A DNA stretch of 64,000 bases from Dacryopinax spathularia (Eukaryota; Basidiomycota; Dacrymycetes; Dacrymycetales; Dacrymycetaceae): NCBI GenBank assembly GCA_037974965.1, contig JBBPFI010000001.1:558001-622000 (forward strand), written 5' to 3'. The notes under the pieces were generated by a model, which saw nothing but the letters and a program-made list of their open reading frames with translations, made no database searches and was not told where the DNA came from. Numbering within the stretch: position 1 is the stretch's first letter; every line of letters starts with the position of its first letter. Position numbers and translations under genes: made by a program. Positions 1-11,605 of the stretch are shown in pieces.

Positions 1-531
1 GGAAATAGCCTGAAGCAATCCACGTGATCGAGTCGAGTGAGTTGAAGTCGGAGGCAATACGCGGGATGGCCGTTGCGGTAATAGTTTGATCGAGGGCGAC
101 GAGGAAGATGGAGAGAAGCATGGCACTGCAGTCATCATCAGCAACCTGTGTCTCTCGCCCGAACAATTGAAAGTAACTTACCCAAAGGCGAGAACTAACC
201 GCAGACCGGTCAGATACCGCTTATCATCGGCCATGTCGAAAGCGCCGCCAGCCTTATTGGGCGCGGTGATTGCCGCTGCATTCACCACCTCTTTCTGGAT
301 GTCTGCATCCTCACTTCTCCTAGGCGCTCCGTCGGCGGCAAATCCGCCCGGTTGCCCTTGTACTTTTCCGTTCACTGATTCTGGTGATGAGGACGCATGT
401 ACGTCGGTCGTGGACATTATGGGCGTGTTGACCACCGTCGGTTCGGGGTCAGGTCCGGTCTCGTCGACCGAGGTAGATGCAGAAGCAGGTTTTGGCGTGT
501 TTTCGCTGCCAAGGGGAGGATAGAGGGCCAT
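1..531 (-). CDS. MFS multidrug transporter, DHA2 (14-TMS) type, N-terminal part
   Basis: This is the start of a major facilitator superfamily drug:H+ antiporter; the gene runs off the left edge. Exon 1 (531-182) encodes a hydrophilic Ser/Pro-rich cytoplasmic tail, then the first membrane segment begins with [12 protein letters not shown] 56-bp intron (181-126, GTAAGT...TGCAG) is followed by exon 2, which reads [20 protein letters not shown] and then [19 protein letters not shown]. The LDxTIxxTAIPxIxxxF block is the family signature of DHA2 plasma-membrane exporters, so the family call is firm while the substrate is unknown. I chose the ATG at 531 because it follows a run with no clear coding bias; an in-frame ATG at 621 would add 30 residues. 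Only about 157 residues are visible, so nothing can be said about the later membrane segments. Confidence 0.85.
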
Positions 532-2099
532 GGTCGTGTTGTTATAGCCTTCAGTAGAGGTCGGCGTTATGCTTGGTAAGATATATGCTAGTTGTATGCC
601 AAGCAGAGCGGGTTGCGTCAAGCCGCGTTCAAGAGGAGTCAGCGATGTGGCAGTCGCGATGATGCGGTGTGGGCGTGGAGATCGTCAGCCGCTGTACAGA
701 AGCGGAAAGGGATGGCGTGGAGAGACGGCGAGTGGGGGAATGATAATCGTGAGGAGAGACAGTCGTCCCGTGCTCATGCACCTTTTAAGCCCACCGCGCA
801 GTGATTTGCGTTTTCGCGCAATTTCGACCTTCGGGCGCCGTGGAATTTGGCGATGGACGGGCGCCCGTACGCCGCTCGGACGGACTTACCATTGCCGGGG
901 ATCGCGTCTTCCCCTGGGTGTATGCATGCATGCTGCCCCGACCACTCCCGGTCGATGTGGACTCCTCCCTTCCCCGGCGCGGCTGGCTGACGAGTTCCCC
1001 CGGCCGGGGGAAGAAAGTGTCGAGGATGGCCCCGCCCTTGTCGCACCCTGACAAGCAGCGAAAACTTGGGGCCCTTGGCGCATACACGCCTTCCCGGCGG
1101 CCGACCTTCTCTCAGGGCGCACCAACCTGGACCCACGCGCTCGGAACAACGGCAACTCTATGACTAAGCGGAATCTGATGCTTTGCACTGATTCGCTCAC
1201 AGCTGGTGGGCGTTTGACGCCCTGATGACGCGAAATGACTGGAGTCATCGTGTGATGGGGCACCCTACCGGCCCCGGCTAGGGGCTGTGCTTAGGGGAAA
1301 ATCGAAGGTAACTGCTCGACACTTCGTGAAAGTTCGCCTTCCGCTTGACTCCCACTGACTCAACCTGGGCTCAGCGACCCCCCAGAAGCACTAGTACTGA
1401 AAAGATAATCAGTCCCATGCCCAATCATGATGTGATTTCTGAGCGAGTCTACGGACATCGATATCGCTGATAGGATGTCATGCGTGCCCACCTCATCCGA
1501 TCAACCGCTTACAAGACAACCATCAATTGGTTGCAAGACATTAATAGTTTCAGAAAAGAAGCTGACAAAGCCAATTACGACCTGATGATCACCGCGCAGC
1601 ACAGAGAACGAGCATCGACCCACGCTCGCAGCATGGATCCCAAACGTCCAAACCCCTGCTCGCCTCCACAACGCATTCCAGATACCCTTACGGGAATCGT
1701 GGGCGGGCGCCTAGCTTCGGCGCCCTTTGAGAAGGGTTCGGTTGATGATGTTACGACAGCAAGCATTAATATTGCTGCCGAGCTTGTCGCAGGATGAACG
1801 GAAGGAAGGATCTGAAGTTCTAGGCTCGTTCTTGATCGGATAAGATTGAGCCGTCTTAGGACGTCTTACTCCCATGAACTAACCATCATCCGTCGCTGCA
1901 TTTCCCCACCTTCGACCCACAAAGTTCAGAACGAGTCATCTATAAGTTAAAGCTAGGCGTCGAAAAGCGGTGCAAAAGTCGCGCGTGGCCTTGCCACGTT
2001 TTCGCGCCACGTGGCAGCAGAAGCAAAAGCGCCCGGCGCGCGGCTTTGGGCTAGGGACCAAGGGAAAAAAGGGGTTGGGGTCCTTGGGGATCTTAACAA

Positions 2100-3700
2100 G
2101 GCCCTTATTACTAGGGTTTTTGCGCAAATTATTGAAATAAGAGAGAAAACATGTAATATAGAGTTAAATTAGCATACAAAATATTGTGCAAACTAGATAT
2201 GTTGAAATTAAAATCCTTCAATTGCAGTAGGTAATCAAATGCAGTAGGTAATATGGTATCGAGCAATTTGGGATGGGAATGGTGGAACAGGAAATGGAGC
2301 ATGCAAAGTGCAGAGGCGAAGCCCACTTGCTCGGGATACCTTCTCAAGTTGGCCTTGACATCCTCCTTCTGCTTGAAGCCTGTGAACCAGAAATGGGGAA
2401 GGGACTACGGGAGACGGGAGATGGGAGACGGGAGACGGGAGACGGGAGACGGGAGACGGGAGACGGGAGACGGGAGACGGGAGACGGGAGACGGGAGACG
2501 GGAGACGGGAGACGGGAGACGGGAGACGGGAGACGGGAGACGGGAGGATTGGGGAAAAAGGGGCTCCTTGGGAGATAGGTGGATTAAGGGTAAAGTTGGA
2601 AAAGTTGCAAGACACAGTGGATGCGGAGAATTAAGGGAAAATGAGGTTCTATCAGAATGGAAATCCCCCTTATCATGGAGTGGAGCATTTTCTGATGCAA
2701 GAAGTTGATTATCAGAAGGAGGAAGAGTCATGAAAGAGAAAGTTACTCAAGATGAACCACCATGAATAGGCAGTTATTTACGCCATGTATCCAAGGGTAG
2801 GGGATTTTCCATGAGCACAGCATAGCATAGGTGTGCATGCAGGAGCCTGGGAGACATAAGCTACCTAAAGAATAATCTATCACTATGCTTGCTCCGTTAG
2901 CTGACTTTGCACACTTGACAAATACCACCATGCGCCACCGGAGCGCAGCGGAGGTGTGCAAGCATGGACTGAAAGAAGTAATCTACCTAAACGGAAGATT
3001 TGCATTACAACTTACTGTGCATACTTAATGACTTAAGTAGAATTGCTACAGAAAAAAGGAAACCAAAAAACATATATCAACATTTGAGGAACGATGAGCG
3101 AAGCGAGACGGGTTCACCTCGTCCACCTTATACCAAAACCACGGGACCATTCATTAAATACCTACATCAACAGCCATGCAGTCGAGGACTGAATCGTATG
3201 ATATACTCTTGAAACCGCGTTAAAGAGGAATACACTTCCCCGCTTGCGCGGCCTCCGAGCCCCTGAGTCATCGGGCAGCGGGGAAGCAACCCGCGGAGTC
3301 GCCCCAGGGTATTGAGTGCCTAAGGCCGACTTTGTATGCGCATATAGTTGTTTGTTTTATTGGTGACTAAGCTTTTGTTCATCGTAGGTATGGGCTTTGG
3401 GATATCTCGTGTTGGACAGGACTAGACCATAATGAAATACAGCATCACATTGCTATTCGAAACCACGATCCTACATCAACGTGGCAAATACCACCGACAC
3501 GAACAACAGCAAAAGAACAAAGGTATCTTCCTCCTCCCCCGCCATATTTCACCCGCCCTCCGATAAATACATCCTCCGATAAGAGGTCACAAACGCAGAA
3601 AACGAAAAAAAAATAAGCAAAATAAAGGAAGTCCTTGCATACATTCATCCACACAAACAAGCATATCAAAAACACCTGGGCGATGGCACGAACACAGAAG
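2100..3700. other. A+T-rich island, compositionally unlike its flanks
   Basis: From about 2100 to 3700 the sequence changes by eye from G+C-rich to clearly A+T-rich, with poly-A/T runs and short direct repeats. One pair is TGCAGTAGGTAAT at about 2223 and 2239. A longer diverged pair begins GGTGTGCA near 2830 and 2953 and ends with CTACCTAAA. No long open frame, terminal inverted repeat or target-site duplication is visible. It may be a decayed insertion or ordinary non-coding DNA. Confidence 0.45.
2407..2546 (+). repeat. 20-copy 7-bp tandem repeat (ACGGGAG)n, G-quadruplex type
   Basis: Twenty uninterrupted 7-bp units of ACGGGAG occupy exactly 140 bp; only the third unit differs (ATGGGAG). 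Every unit carries a GGG run, and the loops are always 4 nt, which fits the G3-N4 pattern for intramolecular G-quadruplexes on the plus strand. Because 7 is not a multiple of 3, the array is open in all plus frames and in at least two minus frames. Open frames across it (Arg-Glu-Thr-Gly-Asp-Gly-Arg on the plus strand) are by-products of the repeat and not evidence of a gene. Confidence 0.95.
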
Positions 3701-3750
3701 AGAGCAAAAGAAAAAGAACAAAAGAGCAGAGAGGAAATGAAGAAGTGGGA

Positions 3751-6621
3751 TCAACCCCGCCTAAACAGCCTACCTTTCTTCTGCCCCTGCTGCTGCTGAG
3801 GCGGCGGCGTAGGCTGCTGTTGACCCTGCCAATTTGAGGGCGGTTGACCCGCCTGTCCCTGCTGGCCTGGTTGTGCAGAGGGAGGCCACTGCTGGCCCTG
3901 CTGTGCTTGTAGGGGATACAAAGCGGGCTGATAACCTCCTTGCGGCGGTCCGCTCCCTCCATACGGCCCCTGCTGCATACCAGCCGGTAAGGGCGGGACG
4001 GGCGGAGCGGGCTGTCCATATCCCCCAGGAGCGACAGGGATAGGGTATAACGATTGCCCACCCGGTATGCCCGCATATCCAGCTTGGGCTGCCGGAACAG
4101 GCCTGTAAGCCTGTTGACCCTGCGCAGCAGGAGGAGGAGGGGCGTTATACGCATTTAGGGGATTGAACGCCGGTGCAGGCCGTACGTACCCGGATGGAGC
4201 GGGCGCTGGGACTGGCGCTCCTCCGCCAGGTAGGCCAGGTCCGTTTGTGAGTAGAGAGGGAGCTGTTGACCACGTATTCGGGTTTTGCTGCTGCTGCTGT
4301 TGTTGCTGGTGCGCTTGTTTGACGCTCTCAGCGATCGGGGCGACTGATTCGGCCAGAGCTGTATCATACGGCCTCCCCCCCGCTCCAGCGCCGAGCGTGA
4401 TACTAGACAGCCCAAGGCCGGAGCCAGAAGCAGTGAGGACTGTCGACCCCGACCCAGTCCGATTATGCGCGGGCGGTACTGCAGCCGGGGGGGAGGGGAG
4501 CGGGCTGGAAGGGTCGGACCTGTATGTCGGGGCTGGGGTGGTGGGCGACTGCGTAGGGAGGGAGTTGGGCGAGAGGGGCGAGGTGGACGATCCGGTTGGG
4601 CGGTAGGGGTCGGAGGCTGAGTTTGGGGAGGTAGAACTGGAGGAGCGGTGCGAGCTGTAGGATGCTGCGTACGCTTGGGCTGCGGTGGGGAACTGAGGCG
4701 GGGAAGGTTTGGCGTTGGGGAGGAAGGGGGTGACGGATGCACTGCATACATGTCAGTCTTGTCACCCACATATTCGTTGGAAGGGAAGAAGGAAGGAGAA
4801 AAGGAGGGAGGGAGAAACGTACTTATACAACTGTCTCACATCCCCGAACTTGCTCTCCAACCCCACAGCCCCACCAACAGCCCCGACCGTCCCGGCCTGC
4901 CCACCCGTCTCAGCCCCATAAGCGACCCTCGGATCGAACTGCAGTCTCTGGGAATACCCCATCGGCGGCAGGCCCTGTCTCTGGCCAGTAGACTGGATGC
5001 TCGTTCGTTCTGGCACGGCCGTGGGCTGTGTGCGATAGCTGGTGGTAGTGGGTGGAGCGGGAGAGGACGCAGCGTGCGAGAGGGGGGGCATGCTGTTCCT
5101 ACTGGGATGCCTCGTCTCGGCGGGATCGAATTCCCTCTGCGCGCTCGGAGCGCTCTGCGGAGTCGAAGCCGACAGACTTTCCTGTCTCGCATGCCCAAGC
5201 TGCGGGTCAGAAACATACGCCCCTATCCTCGGTGGCGGCCTCATCCCCCCTCCCCCTCCCGATCCTCGGATCCTTCCCCCAGCGATGGGAGAAGTAGGCG
5301 ACGCAATAGGGGAGAACACCGCCGGCGGCGGGGGGTCGGACGGGTAATCAGGACCAGGGAGAGGAGGTGCGATAGGCGTAAATGCCGGTAAGGGCTCCGA
5401 GTTCTCGTCGTATTCTTCTTCTTCTTCTTCTGGTAGATCTCTGAGCTGGGGGACGGTGCTCCCTGCGGGGGAGGTGCTGGCGGAGCTGGGCCATTGGCGG
5501 GGCTGTTCTGCCGGAGGTGGGGTATGGGAGGGGAGGGCGAGGCTAGGGGTGGTATCGGCACGCATCACTGTTATTGGCGCTATCGGTACCGTTGTTGTTG
5601 TGGAGGTGCTTCCTCCTGCGGAAGAGGAATCGCCAAGGCCAGCTTCGTAGTACCAGCTCGGCCGCTCTTTTTCGACTTTCGGACTTGCCTGCCTCGTGGG
5701 TTCAGGTAAGGGATGTTTGACGTCCATCGAGGGGAGGTCGCGTTCGGGGGATTTACCGTTCCCGTTCCCGTTCCCGCTTCCATTCCCGACCCCGTTACTT
5801 TCTCCTGTATCAGAGCCGGGTTTGTCGGCTGGGTAGTCCATTCCACCTCGCTCGGAGACTGGAGAACTAGGTCCAGTAGCCCGACCTTGAGGGATAGACG
5901 GCAGGGCCCTCAACCGTCCCCCTCCAGGCCTAGGTGGTGCCCTAGCACCCGACGGAGCCCTCCGCACCCGATTATCGGCTCCTTCCTGTCCCCATGTAGA
6001 CGAAGAAGTGCTCGTACTCCCGCTCGGCGATGGCGGCGGTGGCGAGCGAGGCGAGCGAGGCGAGCCCGATCCCTGTGACCCAGTCCCCGATCCCGATCCC
6101 GGTGCAGAGGGAAGGGGAGGAGAAAGATTCAACTTGAGGTCAGTGTCGGACAGCCAGGAAGCCCGTTCTTTCCCCCCACTACCCGGTGAGCTCGACGCTG
6201 CCGGGGTGCTGTCTGATGGAGGGGATGTGGTTGCTTGTGTTGGTGTGCTGGAGCGGTCGGTCGATTCTGCTAGAGCGCGCAGCCGGAGCTCGTTTGCCCG
6301 AAAGATCTCTTCGTCCCATTCTTCGAATACCTCAAATTCCTGCGCCGCCGGGCCGGACGAAGGGGGCGGCGTAACCTGCACGCTGGGTAGCTGCTCCGCC
6401 ACTGTGGGTTGAGCTGATAGCGGCGTAGGCAGCTCCGGCGCTTGTTGTTGCCCTGGCTGAGGTTCCGCAGGAGGAGCAGGAGGAGGTTGGGGCATTTCTC
6501 TAGGCCTGGGTGTGAGGTTCAACGACCGATTGGCGGCTTCGGCAAGCTTGTCGTCGAACTCTTTTTGCGAGAGCTCGTATGCCGGCGGGGGGAGGTCGAG
6601 CGGCTCAGTAGGGGAGTCCAT
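3751..6621 (-). CDS. large low-complexity Pro/Ser/Gln-rich protein with N-terminal PPxY motif
   Basis: I do not recognise a named family. Exon 1 (6621-4823) and exon 2 (4741-3751) are joined across an 81-bp intron (GTACGT...TATGCAG); the frame then stays open to the stop, giving roughly 930 residues. The N-terminus reads PPPAYELSQKEFDDKLAEAA, which contains a PPAY motif of the kind bound by WW domains of Rsp5/NEDD4 ubiquitin ligases. The middle is rich in Ser/Pro with acidic patches and a Gly-Asn run near residue 280. The second exon has a Q-tract, and the C-terminal quarter is rich in Gln, Gly and Pro, ending in a basic KKGRLFRRG. The C-terminal composition resembles fungal scaffold or coat-adaptor proteins. 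Binding to a WW-domain ligase is an inference. No membrane segment is evident. The single intron over 2.9 kb contrasts with the intron-rich neighbours. Confidence 0.8.
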
Positions 6622-7663
6622 CGGCGCCTATGCTCTCCACCACCTCAGAGGTTCGAACAGTATATTGGTTGGTGGACGTTCGCTCCTCGGTATCCGCAGG
6701 GCGGGGAGGGCTGGAGGGATGGAGGTCGGGGAGGAGGAGAGGGTGGTGGTGGTGGTACGAAAGAGAGGAACGGACGAAGGTACTGCTGTGCGGTGCCTGT
6801 GCCTCGCCCAAGACGACAGAGGAAGATAGGCGCCGCCTCTCCTCCCTTCTCTTCCTTCTCCTATCCACCCGCAGAGTGTGATGATGAGATGACGCTGATG
6901 CTGCTGATACCGCAGTTGTATGCGGCGACGACCTCCACCGGCGCTTTCCGATTCCTCTCAGATCAGTGAGAAGGCAAGTCGATCAGCGAAGCCCCGGTGG
7001 AATGTACAGCACGCTAAGTATGTAGGAGTCGACCACCCAAGAGCAGTCTGCTACTGACGCTGTCCTGTCCCCCACAACCCTCGGCCCTGAACGAGACCCC
7101 CTCCGCCGAGGTCGAGTCTCACGCGGCATTCCCGCGCCATTTCGTGCAAAGCCGGCGGAAGGCGTTCAGTTCGGGGGCTGTGTCCCTGAGCATGTGCGCG
7201 CCACCGTGACGGGGAGGGGTCTAGGGGATTCGGAGGGGTTCGGATCGTGCCTGACGGGCGAAGCGTATTCTTGGGTCAGGCTGGGCTCGCTGGCGGTTTG
7301 TTGCTGACGTGCTGAGCTGAGGTGGAAGGGAGAGGCGGTGTGCGTCGTTACGGCGGTGTTGGGCTTGTTCGAGGTGACGACATTATCCAGTGCTATGGCT
7401 GTTATTTTGAAATGCTGCTATGCTCAAACCAAGCGTTGTCGGGATTACGAGCGTCTGCAGTCCAGCAGTTTTGGGGAGAGGAGTCATCTCCTTCCGAAAG
7501 GGGAAGAGGATCCATAATACATAGCGGCTCCCATGCATTGAGGGTTCTTCTTTCGAACATCGCAATATTACATTCGTCTCCCATTCTACTGGTTTCCCTC
7601 TATCTTTCATGTGTTTGCCTTCCCGTCCAGGCATCGCCGCATCTAAATATCGCCATGTCCCTG
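6622..7663. other. intergenic, upstream region of the PPxY-protein gene
   Basis: About 1.0 kb separates the start of the PPxY gene from the 3' end of the nucleotidase, both on the minus strand. The part next to the start (6680-6760) is a G-rich purine tract on the plus strand with GGTGGTGGT runs. A 115-codon plus-strand frame at 7322-7669 looks like chance. No RNA gene or repeat element was recognised. Confidence 0.5.
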
Positions 7664-8801
7664 TCATGATGTCTCCTTGAACACCTCCCTCCAAACGACC
7701 CTCAACTCCTCCAAACTCCCAATAACCGCATCAACACCCTCCACCACCGGATGTTCCCCCATAGCATGCCCCTCCTCCCTCTCAGAATAAAGCACGCTAC
7801 TCCCCCACCCCAGCGCCTTAGCAGCCCTAACGTTGTTCAAATTATCATCCACGAACAGGCATTTCCTTGGGTCGGAGACGCGCGCCACGGACATCGCCTG
7901 TGCGTAGAAGGCGGGTTCGGGCTTGCAGGAGAAGGAGGGGAGGGAGTAGTCGCAGTAGAAGATACCTTCAATTAGGTCGTCCAGCTTTAGGATCTTCAGA
8001 ACGCGATTGGCGTGCTATGCACAGCTAATCAGCCTATTCCCCGCTTCATGGTGTGGGGGCATACCGTCGAGTAAGCATTCGTCAGCGCCCATACCTACGG
8101 ACGTGTTAGACAAAGTCAGGAGCGTTGAGTAGGTAGGGAGGTACGCACCCGAGCTTTCCGCCGATCAATATCCTCGATCAACTTCCTCACCCTCGGGTCG
8201 GGCTTCAAGATCTCCTCGAGCGGTAAGCTGCCATCACATTTCTTATCGAAGTCCAATGCGTCTACCTTTCCCCAGCACGATCAGCGTCCACTCATCCCAT
8301 TCCGGACAGAAAGCAACGGAAGGGTCGATGGGATGGAGAGAATGGGAGGGGTGAAGAGGGTGGAGCGGCAGGAGGGAAGGAAAGGGGGAGGACGCACCGA
8401 TATTATGATGCTTCATCAACCCCCTCAGCGCGAGCCCATACTGCGTATAATACTTCGAATGCAAGCTATGGGCATCTTCCTCGCTAAACCCCATCGAGAG
8501 GAAATACGCTGCGCCGCTCTCGGTCAACCTCACTCTCCTCAATCTCAGTATATAACGAGCTGGAGCGTACCGTGTATGCGCTCGCTCATGAGTTCGGCTA
8601 TGCGGGTGCTGCGCGGGTAGAGGGTGTTGTCTGCGTGTTCGTTGTTAGAATGGATTGAATTGACATGGTGGGGGGAGGGGGAGAGGACGGACCTATGTCG
8701 AGCCAGACGATGTAGCGGTCATCTCCTGCCAGCCAGGTCAGCCTAAGCAGTCGCTATGTGCAGCAGATTATCTGACCGGGTGCGCCATTAGTGGTAGCCA
8801 T
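7664..8801 (-). CDS. SDT1: pyrimidine 5'-nucleotidase, HAD superfamily (SDT1/PHM8 type)
   Basis: This enzyme dephosphorylates pyrimidine nucleoside monophosphates (or, for PHM8-like members, NMPs and lysophosphatidate) in the cytosol. The ATG at 8801 starts MATTNGAPGDDRYIVWL; HAD motif I, DIDNTLYP, follows with its nucleophile aspartate and the acid/base aspartate two residues on. The cap region reads HSKYYTQYGLALRGL. Motif II is WALTNAYS, and motifs III/IV lie in CKPEPAFYAQAM and RKCLFVDDNLNNV. Six short introns are needed to join these blocks: after the seventh or eighth codon, inside motif I, after SERIH, after KHHNI, after RRKAR and after motif II. One of them is only about 38 bp. The protein ends at 7664. 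It is divergent from the permease at 9409. Choice between SDT1 and PHM8 cannot be made from sequence alone. Confidence 0.88.
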
Positions 8802-9408
8802 TGTGAGCGTAGATCTAGATGGAGTGGAAAGGCCGAGACGATAATGACAATCCCGTTCGCTGTCAACCGTCAACAACAACTCGGCACCAACGTGCATTCA
8901 GCCTGAAACCGCGCCATCCACCTCAAGCGGTTCATTCGGCGTTAATTATGCTTATCTAATAAATGACGTCTGCACCTGTCAGGGTCCCAAAAGTCGCTTC
9001 GCGAACCCCGCGCCTTCATCCAGAAGTGGGTTGGCCGGGATCATGTTCCACATGGTGCAGAGCACGCCAAAGGTCTTGCGACTATCTTACGCCATCTTAC
9101 CTTCCTTTTCATAAGGACTCACTTCTCCTTCTCCGCAAGGCAAGGTTGCAGGGAAGGGGCAGGGCGGAGCACGTCTTCGGGCGCTTGACAAAAGGCAGTA
9201 CGACCCCACGAGGTCCTTAAGGGGAGAGGGGATGGCGTCAGCCAAGTGGCAAAATGAGTGATTGCAAAATCTCTCTCCTCTCACACCTTGGATAGTTGAG
9301 TCTCAGCTGGTTATTTATAATTGCTCACGTACTACTTGGCCCTTGGCTTGACCTCGGCTCTTGTCCCTTACGCCCTACATTTCTTCTAAGCCAAGTTTGC
9401 GCGAAGAG
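8802..9408. promoter_or_regulatory. divergent promoter region between SDT1-like and permease genes
   Basis: About 600 bp separate two divergent start codons, so both promoters must lie here. I see CT-rich blocks before 9300 that would fit the permease leader, but no clear TATA box and no motif I can assign to a named regulator. Confidence 0.4.
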
Positions 9409-11553
9409 ATGGGTTTCCTCGAGCGGATCCGACATGCGCCTGCTACGTTTGCAGGGACGACAAACGACGATGTGGACGAGAAGTCGCTCAGGCGTCCTGC
9501 GACCGAGGAGGGACAGGTCCAGCCTGTTCCGGAGGAGGACGCGACTGGTGTCCGGGAGGTGGGCGAAATCGCGGAGGGCGAACCGGGCTGGACGCCAGGA
9601 GGGATCACTTTTGAGGAAGATGTCGCTGGGGGGATGGGTCGACATCTCGGTGTTGTCAGCTGCACTCTCCTTATGTACGTCCCTCCCTTCCATGCACCGT
9701 CAGTGGTCCCGCAGCATGATTGCTGATCGCGATTTGGTAGTGTTGGGCGCATCATCGGCACTGGCATCTTCTCGACCCCATCCTCGATCCTCTCCGGCGT
9801 CGGCTCGATCGGCGCATCCCTCATGCTCTGGGTCCTCGGCTTCCTCATCTCCGTCTGCGGCCTCTTCGTCTGGCTCGAATTTGGGACCATGTTCCCCCGC
9901 TCGGGAGGGGAGAAAGTCTACCTCGAGGCCGTGTATCGCAAGCCCAAGTATTTGGCAACGATCATCTTTGCTACCAATGCTATTTTGCTCGGGTTTACCG
10001 CGAGTGGGTGTATTGTCTTTGCGAGCAATATACTCGTTTCGGCCGGGGTCAGCAACCCGAGCCCGTGGGTGTCGCGTGGTATCGCCCTAGGAGGTCGGTC
10101 CGCCCCACCTAGCCCACACTAGACGCACATTGACAAGACCTGTCAGTGATCTTCTTCGTAACGATCCTGCACGGCTTCACTCCCAAACTCGGCGTCCTCC
10201 TCATGAACGCCCTCTCATTCTTTAAAGTCTTCCTCCTCCTCTTCGTCGTCATCGCGGGCTGGGTCGTCCTCGGCGGCCACACCCGCGTGCAGAACCCGAC
10301 TTCGCATTTCCACAACGCGTTCGCGGGCAGCTCGCATAGCAGCAACGATTATGCTACGGCGCTGTTTAAGGTCCTGAATGCGTATGCGGGGTGGAGCAAT
10401 GTGAACTATGTGTTGAATAATGTGAAGGATCCTGTGAGGACGCTCAAGATTGCTGGACCTCTGGTATGTGCCCTGCCCACGGCGTGTGCACTTAAACTGA
10501 CGCAATATGTTTAGGGCCTCGGCTTATGTGCGCTGTTCTACCTGTTCGCCAACATCGCCTACTTTGCCGCTGCCTCCCCGCAGCAAATCAAGTCAACAGG
10601 CGTGACCGTCGCCTCCCTCTTCTTCGGCAACGTCTTCGGCAGCCAAGCTCAAAAAGCGCTCACCGTGTTCGTCGCCCTCAGCGCTCTCGGGAACGTAATC
10701 ACCATCACCTTCGCCCAAAGCCGGGTCAACCAAGAACTCGCCAAGGAAGGCATCCCCCTTCCCTTCGGGAACAAGATCTGGGCTAGTAACTGGCCTGCCG
10801 GATCCCCGCTCGGCGGCTTGATCATTCACTTGATCCCTTCGGTGATCGTCATCATCGCCCCGCCCGCGAACGTCGCCTACCCCTTCATCCTGGATATCGA
10901 AGGCTACCCCGGCCAAATCATAAACCTCTTTGTCGTTCTCGGCCTGTTCTACCTCCGATGGAAACGACCCAATGCTGTACGGCCCTTCAAAGTCTGGCTC
11001 CCGCTCGCGTTCTTCTTCTTGGTCGCGGCGTGCTTCTTGCTCGTTGCGCCTTTCTTGAGGCCGAGTAATGGGGTGGGCGATACGCCGCCGTTGCCGTATT
11101 GGCTTTACCCGATTGTGGGGATTGCGATCATGTTTGCTGGGGCGATATACTGGGCGGCGTGGAGGGTTGTCCTGCCCGTCGTGTTCGGTTATGAGCTTGT
11201 ACCGAGGAAGGAGAGGCTGGCAGATGGGACCGTGGTTACGGTGGTACGTATCTCATACGCAGATCCAGAACCAGACTAAGCACCATTTCTGCAGTTCTCA
11301 AGAGGTAAGATCAGCAAGAACTGAGTCTATGCGCCGTCCCTTCCGGCCCGAAGCACCCGCTGACGGCCACCCAGTGGTTCGTACAAGGACGGAACGGCAG
11401 TATAGATATGAGGAAGTAGGAGAAACGGGAGAATTCGAGCACGGAACAATGGACGTGGCTCTGCAGGCTCTGAAGGACCACGGGCAGTCGGGTGTTCGTG
11501 TATCATATGTCGTGCCCGACGCAGAAGAGGATGACGACGATGACGGCGGATGA
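9409..11553 (+). CDS. MUP1: amino-acid permease, LAT/MUP1 (methionine permease) type
   Basis: This is a plasma-membrane amino-acid transporter of the APC superfamily, close to fungal high-affinity methionine permease. A hydrophilic N-tail of about 75 residues precedes the first membrane helix, which carries VGRIIGTGIFSTPSSIL, the APC/LAT substrate-site signature. Further blocks include WLEFGTMFPRSGGEKVYLEA, NALSFFKVFLLLFVVIAGW, YAGWSNVNYVLNNVKDP and SALGNVITITFAQSRVNQEL, each typical of MUP1 relatives. About 12 membrane segments can be counted. Five introns are inferred: after CTLL, after GIALG, after KIAGPL, after DGTVVTV, and after a 10-nt micro-exon FSR that joins to VVRTRTERQYRYEEVG. The C-tail ends in an acidic run DAEEDDDDDGG. 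The exact substrate is inferred only from family resemblance. Confidence 0.9.
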
Positions 11554-11605
11554 GCATAATGTCACAGTCTAGTCTTCCTAATGTAAAATACAGATTTCCT
11601 TCTAT

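Larger units (their letters stand above)
532..3750. other. gene-poor interval, no supportable gene
   Basis: About 3.2 kb lies between the MFS start and the 3' end of the next gene. Several overlapping open frames occur on both strands between 570 and 1260, as expected in G+C-rich DNA, and none resembles a known protein. A 105-codon plus-strand frame at 1480-1797 is also unrecognised. The right half is an A+T-rich patch with a tandem repeat, listed separately. The left half probably includes the MFS promoter; I see no convincing TATA box. Confidence 0.6.

Noticed and set aside
569-1263. Several overlapping frames of 100-160 codons on both strands
   Set aside because: All are open by G+C content, lack family motifs and contradict each other in strand and phase.
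1480-1797. 105-codon plus-strand frame
   Set aside because: No recognisable motif, no clear promoter and no splice partner; too short to trust alone.
2235-2731. Open frames on both strands across the heptamer array (Arg-Glu-Thr-Gly-Asp-Gly-Arg and Ser-Arg-Leu-Pro-Ser-Pro-Val repeats)
   Set aside because: They follow automatically from a stop-free 7-bp repeat and have no start, splice or family support outside the array.
3225-3330. Structured-looking G+C-rich block (cccgcttgcgcggcctcc...) as a possible tRNA or small RNA
   Set aside because: No A and B box spacing or cloverleaf could be drawn, and the anticodon arm is missing.
4762-5561. Long frames on both strands within the PPxY gene
   Set aside because: The minus-strand frame that splices into a Gln/Pro-rich C-terminus explains the region; the rest are shadows of low-complexity coding DNA.
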